Shown: positions 59,230 through 64,000 of the stretch, in pieces
How positions within the stretch are numbered: position 1 is the first letter of the stretch
How the letters are laid out: each line of letters starts with the position of its first letter
Source: Herbidospora cretacea
GTDB lineage: Bacteria > Actinomycetota > Actinomycetes > Streptosporangiales > Streptosporangiaceae
Direction: 5' to 3'
Assembly: GCF_001570605.1 (NCBI RefSeq)
Contig: NZ_BBXG01000011.1
Location: 1-64,000, forward strand
DNA: 64,000 nucleotides
Notes under the pieces: model-generated
What the model was told of the DNA's origin: nothing
The model's input: only the letters and a program-made list of their open reading frames with translations
Database searches by the model: none
Translations under genes and position numbers: made by a program

Positions 59230-60228
59230 CTAAGCCTGGTTCTGGAGCCAGCTCATCATCGGGCGGAGCTTGGCGCCCGTCTTCTCGATGGGGTGCTCGG
59301 CCAGTTCGTCGCGGTACTGCTGGAAGCGCTTCTGGCCGCCGTCGAACTCGGCGACGAGCTCACGCGCGAACTCGCCCGACTGGACCTCGTCGAGGATGCG
59401 GCGCATCTCCTTCTTGGTCTCGTCGTTGATGAGGCGCGGGCCGCGCGAGTAGCCGCCGTACTCGGCGGTGTCGGAGACCGACCAGTACATCTTGTGGATG
59501 CCGCCCTCGTACATGAGGTCGACGATGAGCTTCATCTCGTGGAGGCACTCGAAGTAGGCGACCTCGGGCTGGTAGCCGGCCTCGATCAGGGTCTCGAAGC
59601 CCGCCTTGATGAGCTCGGACACGCCGCCGCAGAGCACGGCCTGCTCGCCGAACAGGTCGGTCTCGGTCTCCTCGGTGAAGGTGGTCTTCAGCGCGCCGGC
59701 GCGGGTGCCGCCGATGCCCTTGGCGTACGAGAGCGCGAGCGGCCAGGCGTTGCCCGTCGCGTCCTTCTCCACCGCCACGAGGCACGGCACGCCGCGGCCG
59801 GCGGCGTACTGGCGGCGGACCAGGTGGCCCGGGCCCTTCGGGGCGACCATGGCGACGTCGACGCCCGCGGGGGCCTCGATGAGGCCGTAGCGGATGTTGA
59901 GGCCGTGGCCGAAGAAGAGGGCGTCGCCCTCGACCAGGTTCGGCGCGACGTGCTCGGCGTAGAGGTGACGCTGGATGTGGTCGGGCGCCAGGATCATCGT
60001 CAGGTCGGCCTCTTCGACCGCCTGCGACGGGTTGAGCACCCGCAGGCCGTCGGCCTCGGCCTTCTCCCGGCTCTTGGAGCCCTCGGGGAGCCCGACGCGG
60101 ACGTCGACGCCGGAGTCGCGCAGGCTGAGCGCGTGCGCGTGGCCCTGGCTGCCGTAGCCCAGGACGGCGACGTGGCGGCCCTGGATGATCGACAGGTCGG
60201 CGTCGTTGTCGTAGTAGATCTCAGTCAC
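59230..60228 (-). CDS. ilvC: Ketol-acid reductoisomerase
   Basis: 332 aa class I enzyme converting acetolactate and acetohydroxybutyrate to dihydroxy acids. Rossmann loop [20 protein letters not shown]; metal-binding [39 protein letters not shown] with the catalytic Glu residues. Third gene of ilvBNC, 23 bases after ilvN. Confidence 0.97.
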   Translation of the reverse strand: MTEIYYDNDADLSIIQGRHVAVLGYGSQGHAHALSLRDSGVDVRVGLPEGSKSREKAEADGLRVLNPSQAVEEADLTMILAPDHIQRHLYAEHVAPNLVEGDALFFGHGLNIRYGLIEAPAGVDVAMVAPKGPGHLVRRQYAAGRGVPCLVAVEKDATGNAWPLALSYAKGIGGTRAGALKTTFTEETETDLFGEQAVLCGGVSELIKAGFETLIEAGYQPEVAYFECLHEMKLIVDLMYEGGIHKMYWSVSDTAEYGGYSRGPRLINDETKKEMRRILDEVQSGEFARELVAEFDGGQKRFQQYRDELAEHPIEKTGAKLRPMMSWLQNQA

Positions 60229-60251
60229 TTCGATAGACCTTTCAGGGTTTC

Positions 60252-60779
60252 TTAAGCGGTCCGGTCCAGGGCCCGGAGCGAGCGGTCGGTGATCGACCGG
60301 GCACCGCGGCCGATGGCCACCATGCCCGACTGCACGAGTTCCTTGATGCCAAACGGCTCAAGGACGCGCACGAACGCCTCCAGCTTGTCGACCGTACCGG
60401 TGACCTCGATGGTGACCGCGTCGGGGGCGACGTCAACACAGCGCGCCCGGAACAGGTTGACCAGTTCCAGGACGTGGCTGCGCGAGTCGGCGTCCGCCCG
60501 CACCTTGATCAGCATGAGTTCGCGCTGCACGGACTGGTTCGTGTCCAGCTCGACGATCTTGAGGACGTTCACCAGCTTGTTGAGCTGCTTGGTGACCTGC
60601 TCGAGCGGCAGTTCCTCGACGTTGACGACGATCGTCATGCGCGAGACGTCGGCGTGTTCCGTCGGGCCGACCGCGAGCGAGTCGATGTTGAACCCGCGGC
60701 GGCTGAACAGGGCCGAGACCCGGGCCAGCACGCCGGGCTTGTTCTCGACCAAGACGGAGAGGGTGTGCCTGGTGCTCAT
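60252..60779 (-). CDS. ilvN: Acetolactate synthase small (regulatory) subunit
   Basis: 175 aa. N-terminal ACT domain [34 protein letters not shown] binds valine; the C-terminal domain starts near residue 80 ([20 protein letters not shown]). ATG 60779 overlaps the ilvB stop by one base (TGATG), so subunit translation is coupled. Confidence 0.97.
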   Translation of the reverse strand: MSTRHTLSVLVENKPGVLARVSALFSRRGFNIDSLAVGPTEHADVSRMTIVVNVEELPLEQVTKQLNKLVNVLKIVELDTNQSVQRELMLIKVRADADSRSHVLELVNLFRARCVDVAPDAVTIEVTGTVDKLEAFVRVLEPFGIKELVQSGMVAIGRGARSITDRSLRALDRTA

Positions 60780-62515
60780 CAGTCCTCGTGCTCCCACTTC
60801 GGCGCCATGTCACGGGCGTACTTGATGTCGTCGTTGCTGGTGCCGGCGGCGACCATCGGCCAGACCATGGCGTCCTGGTGCACCACGAAGTCGATCACGA
60901 CGGGCATGTCGGTGATCTCCCTCGCCTTCCGGATGGTGTCGTCGACGTCTTCGGGCCGCTCGCAGCGCAGGCCGACGCAGCCGTAGGCCTCGGCCAGTTT
61001 GACGAAGTCGGGGATGCGGCGGGCGGACTGGAGGTCGGTGTTGCTGTAGCGCTCCCCGTAGAAGAGGGTCTGCCACTGCCGGACCATGCCGAGGTTGCCG
61101 TTGTTGATGACCGCGATCTTGACCGGCACGCCTTCGAGCGCGCAGGTCGCGAGCTCCTGGTTGGTCATCTGGAAGCAGCCGTCGCCGTCGATGGCCCAGA
61201 CTTCCTTGTCGGGACGGCCCATCTTGGCGCCCATCGCCGCCGGGACCGCGAAGCCCATCGTGCCGGCGCCGCCGGAGTTGATGAACGAGCCGGGGTTCTC
61301 GTAGCCGATGAACTGGGAGGCCCACATCTGGTGCTGGCCGACGCCCGCGACGTAGATCGCGTCGGGGCCGACCAGTTCGCTGATGCGCTCCATGATGTAC
61401 TGCGGGGCCAGCGAGCCGTCCTCATAGGTGTCGTAGCCGAGGGCGTAGGTCTCGCGGTAGGCGTCGAGGTGGCGCCACCACTCGGCGTAGTCGCCCTTGC
61501 GGCCGTCGGCCTTGATCGCCGCGACCAGGTCGGAGATGACCTCCTTGCAGTCGCCCACGATCGGGACGTCGGCATGGCGGTTCTTGGAGATCTCGGCCGG
61601 GTCGATGTCGGCGTGGACGACCTTGGCGTGCGGCGCGAAGGTGTCGAGCCGGCCGGTGACGCGGTCGTCGAAGCGGGCGCCGAGCACGACCATCAGGTCG
61701 CTGCGCTGGAGCGCGCCGACCGCCGCGACCGTGCCGTGCATGCCGGGCATGCCGAGGTGCTGGCGGTGGCTGTCGGGGAAGGTGCCCCGGGCCATCAGGG
61801 TCGTGATGACCGGGATGCCGGTCAGCTCGGCCAGTTCGAGGAGCTCGGGCGACGCGGTCGCCTTGTGGACGCCGCCGCCGACGTACAGGACCGGGCGCTT
61901 GGCCTCGGCGATGAGCCGGGCCGCCTCCCTGATCTGCTTGGAGTGGGGACGGGTGACCGGACGGTAGCCCGGCAGCTGCATCTGGACCGGCCAGGTGAAG
62001 GTGGTGGTCGCCTGGAGCGCATCCTTGGCGATGTCGACGAGCACGGGGCCGGGACGGCCGCTCGCCGCGATGTGGAACGCCTCGACGATCGTGCGGGGGA
62101 TGTCCGCAGGGTCGGTGACGAGGAAGTTGTGCTTGGTGATCGGCATGGTGATGCCGGAGATGTCCGCCTCCTGGAAGGCGTCGGTGCCGATGGCGGCCGA
62201 GGCGACCTGCCCAGTGATCGCGACGATCGGCACCGAGTCCATGTAGGCGTCGGCGATGGGGGTGACGAGGTTGGTGGCGCCCGGCCCGCTCGTGGCCATG
62301 CACACACCGACCCTGCCGGTGGCCTGCGCGTAGCCCTCGGCGGCGTGCCCGGCGCCCTGCTCGTGACGCACGAGCACGTGCCGGACCTTCTTGGAGTCGT
62401 AGAGGGGATCGTAGGCGGGGAGGATCGCACCGCCGGGGATCCCGAACACGGTGTCGACCCCGACCTGCTCCAGTGCCCGCACCAGGGCCTGAGCACCTGT
62501 CATCTGTTCGGTCAT
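60779..62515 (-). CDS. ilvB: Acetolactate synthase large (catalytic) subunit
   Basis: 578 aa TPP/FAD enzyme. Catalytic Glu in [21 protein letters not shown]-terminal [23 protein letters not shown] domain middle; TPP/Mg motif [20 protein letters not shown] followed by NN. Makes acetolactate and acetohydroxybutyrate for Val, Leu and Ile. ATG 62515 with AAGGA seven bases before. Controlled by the upstream leader. Confidence 0.97.
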   Translation of the reverse strand: MTEQMTGAQALVRALEQVGVDTVFGIPGGAILPAYDPLYDSKKVRHVLVRHEQGAGHAAEGYAQATGRVGVCMATSGPGATNLVTPIADAYMDSVPIVAITGQVASAAIGTDAFQEADISGITMPITKHNFLVTDPADIPRTIVEAFHIAASGRPGPVLVDIAKDALQATTTFTWPVQMQLPGYRPVTRPHSKQIREAARLIAEAKRPVLYVGGGVHKATASPELLELAELTGIPVITTLMARGTFPDSHRQHLGMPGMHGTVAAVGALQRSDLMVVLGARFDDRVTGRLDTFAPHAKVVHADIDPAEISKNRHADVPIVGDCKEVISDLVAAIKADGRKGDYAEWWRHLDAYRETYALGYDTYEDGSLAPQYIMERISELVGPDAIYVAGVGQHQMWASQFIGYENPGSFINSGGAGTMGFAVPAAMGAKMGRPDKEVWAIDGDGCFQMTNQELATCALEGVPVKIAVINNGNLGMVRQWQTLFYGERYSNTDLQSARRIPDFVKLAEAYGCVGLRCERPEDVDDTIRKAREITDMPVVIDFVVHQDAMVWPMVAAGTSNDDIKYARDMAPKWEHED

Positions 62516-62555
62516 CGGCTCGTTCCTTGTGACTGAGCTGGGCGTGTTCCGGCAT

Positions 62556-62599
62556 AAAAAATGCCCCATCCGCAGAGGCGGGACTGGGGCGGCGCGCGC
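62556..62599 (-). promoter_or_regulatory. Transcription attenuator of ilvBNC
   Basis: Minus strand GCCCCAGTCCCGC (62590-62578), loop, GCGGATGGGGC (62573-62563) followed by TTTTTT. It lies 25 bases after the leader stop and about 40 before ilvB. GCGCGCGCC (62599-62591) before it can pair with GGCGCGCC in the leader (62626-62619), as in cimA. Confidence 0.85.
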
Positions 62600-62615
62600 A
62601 GGACTCTGGACTTCG

Positions 62616-62663
62616 TCAGGCGCGCCTGCGAAGTACTACGAGAAGGATCCCACCGCGATGCAT
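62616..62663 (-). CDS. ilvB leader peptide
   Basis: 15 aa, [15 protein letters not shown], from ATG 62663 with GGTGG upstream. The ILLVVL run encodes all three regulating amino acids, as expected for control of a shared Val/Leu/Ile enzyme. Confidence 0.88.
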   Translation of the reverse strand: MHRGGILLVVLRRRA

Positions 62664-62832
62664 GGACCCACCTTGTCCGATGAAACGGGCACTCGTCAAA
62701 TCCGGTGGGACGGCCATCTCGCAGTGTGAGATCGCGGCTCGAATTGAGTAAAGGGCTACTCACGCGGAGCGAGCGGCGGCGGGGGACGCTGGTGGCCGTT
62801 CGTCAGACCACCAGCGAGAAGAAAGAGGAACC

Positions 62833-63339
62833 GTGAGATCAATCATGAGAGGTCGCCTCGCCGGCGCTCTCGCGGCGGGGACGTTGCTCCTCGGGCTCGG
62901 CGCCACCGCGGCGAACGCCGCCTCCCCCACCCTCGTCGTCAACTACAACAGCGGCCAGTGTCTCGAGGTCAACAACGCCAGCCTCGCGGCCGGCGCCGGG
63001 GTGCTCCAGTGGACGTGCCACGGCGGCAACCACCAGCGCTGGCGGGTGATCGACCTGGGGAACGGATACGTCCGGCTCCAGGTGGAGCACAGCGCACAGT
63101 GCCTGGAGGTCAACAACGCCAGCCTCGCCGCCGGCGCGGGGGTCCTGCAGTGGCCCTGCCACGGCGGCACCCACCAGCAGTGGCAGCGGATCAACACGGG
63201 CGGCGGCTACTACCTCTACAAGGCCCGGCACAGCAGCCAGTGCCTCGAGGTCAGCAACGGCAGCTTCTGGCTCGGCGCCGGCGTCCTGCAGTGGCCCTGC
63301 CACGGCGGCAACCACCAGCGCTGGACCCTGGTGCCCTGA
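62833..63339 (+). CDS. Secreted ricin-type (CBM13-like) lectin
   Basis: 168 aa from GTG 62833 (AGAGGAA upstream); ATG 62845 is an alternative. Signal peptide to about NAA-SPT. Three tandem units of about 46 residues each carry S-QCLEVNNASLAAGAGVLQW, CHGGNHQRW and a QxW end (near residues 70, 116, 163), i.e. a single beta-trefoil with no catalytic domain. Conserved Cys pairs suggest disulfides. Likely binds wall or substrate sugars. Inverted repeat CTGGTGG-N12-CCACCAG lies upstream at about 62790-62815. Confidence 0.88.
   Translation: MRSIMRGRLAGALAAGTLLLGLGATAANAASPTLVVNYNSGQCLEVNNASLAAGAGVLQWTCHGGNHQRWRVIDLGNGYVRLQVEHSAQCLEVNNASLAAGAGVLQWPCHGGTHQQWQRINTGGGYYLYKARHSSQCLEVSNGSFWLGAGVLQWPCHGGNHQRWTLVP
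62935..63310 (+). repeat. Three near-identical ~138-bp direct repeats inside the lectin gene
   Basis: Repeated DNA blocks such as GAGGTCAACAACGCCAGCCT and GTGGCCCTGCCACGGCGGCA recur at intervals of about 138 bases. Nucleotide identity is higher than codon choice alone would require, which points to recent duplication or gene conversion. Confidence 0.7.
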
Positions 63340-63375
63340 CCGCGTCAAGCCGGGGGGTGCGTGACTCCCGGCGTC

Positions 63376-64000
63376 TCAGGCGGAGGCGGTGAGGGTCGTC
63401 CGCATCAGGGTGTCGACGCCCTGGGCGGCCATCGGGCGGCCGACCAGGTAGCCCTGACCCCGGCTGCAGCCCATCTCCCTGAGCAGGTCGAGCTGCTCGG
63501 GACGCTCAATCCCCTCCGCCACCACGATCAGCCCCAGGTCGTGCCCGAGACGCACGATGGTGCGGGTGAGGAGGCTGAGCGTCTCGTCGCGGCCGAGGCC
63601 GCTGACGAAGGAGGGGTCGATCTTGATGATGTCGACCGGGAGCTGGCGGAGCAGGGCGAGGGACGCGTAACCCGTGCCGAAGTCGTCGATCGCCAGCCGG
63701 ACGCCGAGCGCGCGCAGGTCCGACAGCTTGCCGATGGTGTCCTCGGCGTCCTCGACGAGCATCTCCTCGATCACCTCAAGGGTGAGGGCGCTCGGCGGCA
63801 GGCCGCTGTCGGACAGGGCCTCCGAGACGGTCTCGACGAAACCGGCGGCCATGATCTGGCGCTTGGACAGGTTGACCGACAGGCCGATGTCCCAGCTCGC
63901 CGCGCGCCACTCGGCGACCTCGCGGCAGGCCTCGCGCAGTATCCACTCGCTCAGCGGCACGATCAGGCCGGTGTCCTCGGCGGTGCCGAGGAACTGCTCG
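63376..64000 (-). CDS. EAL-domain cyclic-di-GMP phosphodiesterase, C-terminal part
   Basis: Open through the right edge. The visible part holds most of the EAL domain: EQFLGTAEDTGLIVPLSEWI, SVNLSKRQ (Asn), LTLEVIEEML (Glu), RLAIDDFGTGYASLALLRQL (DD), IIKIDPSFVSGL (Lys), VVAEGIE (Glu) and GYLVGRPM. The catalytic residues visible are intact, so c-di-GMP hydrolysis is plausible. N-terminal sensor, GGDEF or TM parts would lie beyond 64000. Confidence 0.92.
   Translation of the reverse strand, partial: EQFLGTAEDTGLIVPLSEWILREACREVAEWRAASWDIGLSVNLSKRQIMAAGFVETVSEALSDSGLPPSALTLEVIEEMLVEDAEDTIGKLSDLRALGVRLAIDDFGTGYASLALLRQLPVDIIKIDPSFVSGLGRDETLSLLTRTIVRLGHDLGLIVVAEGIERPEQLDLLREMGCSRGQGYLVGRPMAAQGVDTLMRTTLTASA

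Overview
This is a 64 kb chromosomal window from a high-GC Gram-positive bacterium. The best match is an actinomycete of the Streptosporangiales (Nonomuraea/Streptosporangium-like). The call rests on many GTG starts, strong codon bias to G/C in position three, the actinobacterial order ftsY-smc-acyP-mutM-rnc-rpmF-DUF177-coaD-rsmD-recG, a CofC enzyme of coenzyme F420 synthesis, NdgR-type control of leuCD, and a DUF1707-FHA protein. Everything here was read by eye; no database or folding program was run.

Layout. Positions 1-383 are the end of an IS481-type insertion sequence. Positions 403-4800 are an accessory-looking stretch: a SUKH-like membrane protein, a Cys/His-rich unknown, an ECF sigma factor with no anti-sigma neighbour, a PLP-dependent cysteine synthase homologue and a DUF6461-like protein. 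Positions 4916-29605 are mostly housekeeping genes on the minus strand (ftsY, smc, mutM, rnc, rpmF, coaD, rsmD, recG, a FakA-like DAK2 protein, thiD, thiL, ddl, gpsA, plsC). They are interrupted by a secreted GH95-CBM13 glycosidase and a repetitive membrane protein. Positions 29689-33130 hold cofC, a drug-efflux MFS gene divergent from a TetR regulator fused to a cold-shock-like domain, and HU. Positions 33191-36250 are leuCD and ndgR. Positions 36303-46281 hold unknowns, a thioesterase, a thioredoxin-like protein, three tRNAs, an M3 peptidase, gltX, an FAH-family enzyme and a probable AbiEii-type toxin-antitoxin pair. Positions 46385-48052 encode a secreted heparinase-like protein. Positions 48194-62663 carry the branched-chain amino acid genes cimA, ilvE, leuB, ilvC, ilvN and ilvB, with serA among them. 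The right end has a secreted ricin-type lectin and a truncated EAL gene.

How the genes work together. With leuCD-ndgR, the 48-63 kb block supplies most of leucine, isoleucine and valine synthesis: citramalate synthase, acetohydroxyacid synthase, ketol-acid reductoisomerase, isopropylmalate dehydrogenase and isomerase, and the aminotransferase. Three of its transcription units (cimA, leuB, ilvBNC) start with short leader ORFs rich in Leu/Ile/Val codons. Two of these are followed by clear intrinsic terminators. The leuB unit lacks such a terminator and instead carries an unannotated 36-codon ORF.

Other points to check first: thiL appears to lack any ATG/GTG/TTG start and has ATC at the expected place; the HU and IS481 Shine-Dalgarno sequences are locked in perfect hairpins; four identical TetR operators sit between the efflux pump and its regulator; a perfect Crp-type box lies upstream of a CAP-domain gene; and two families of dispersed intergenic repeats lie next to stop codons.
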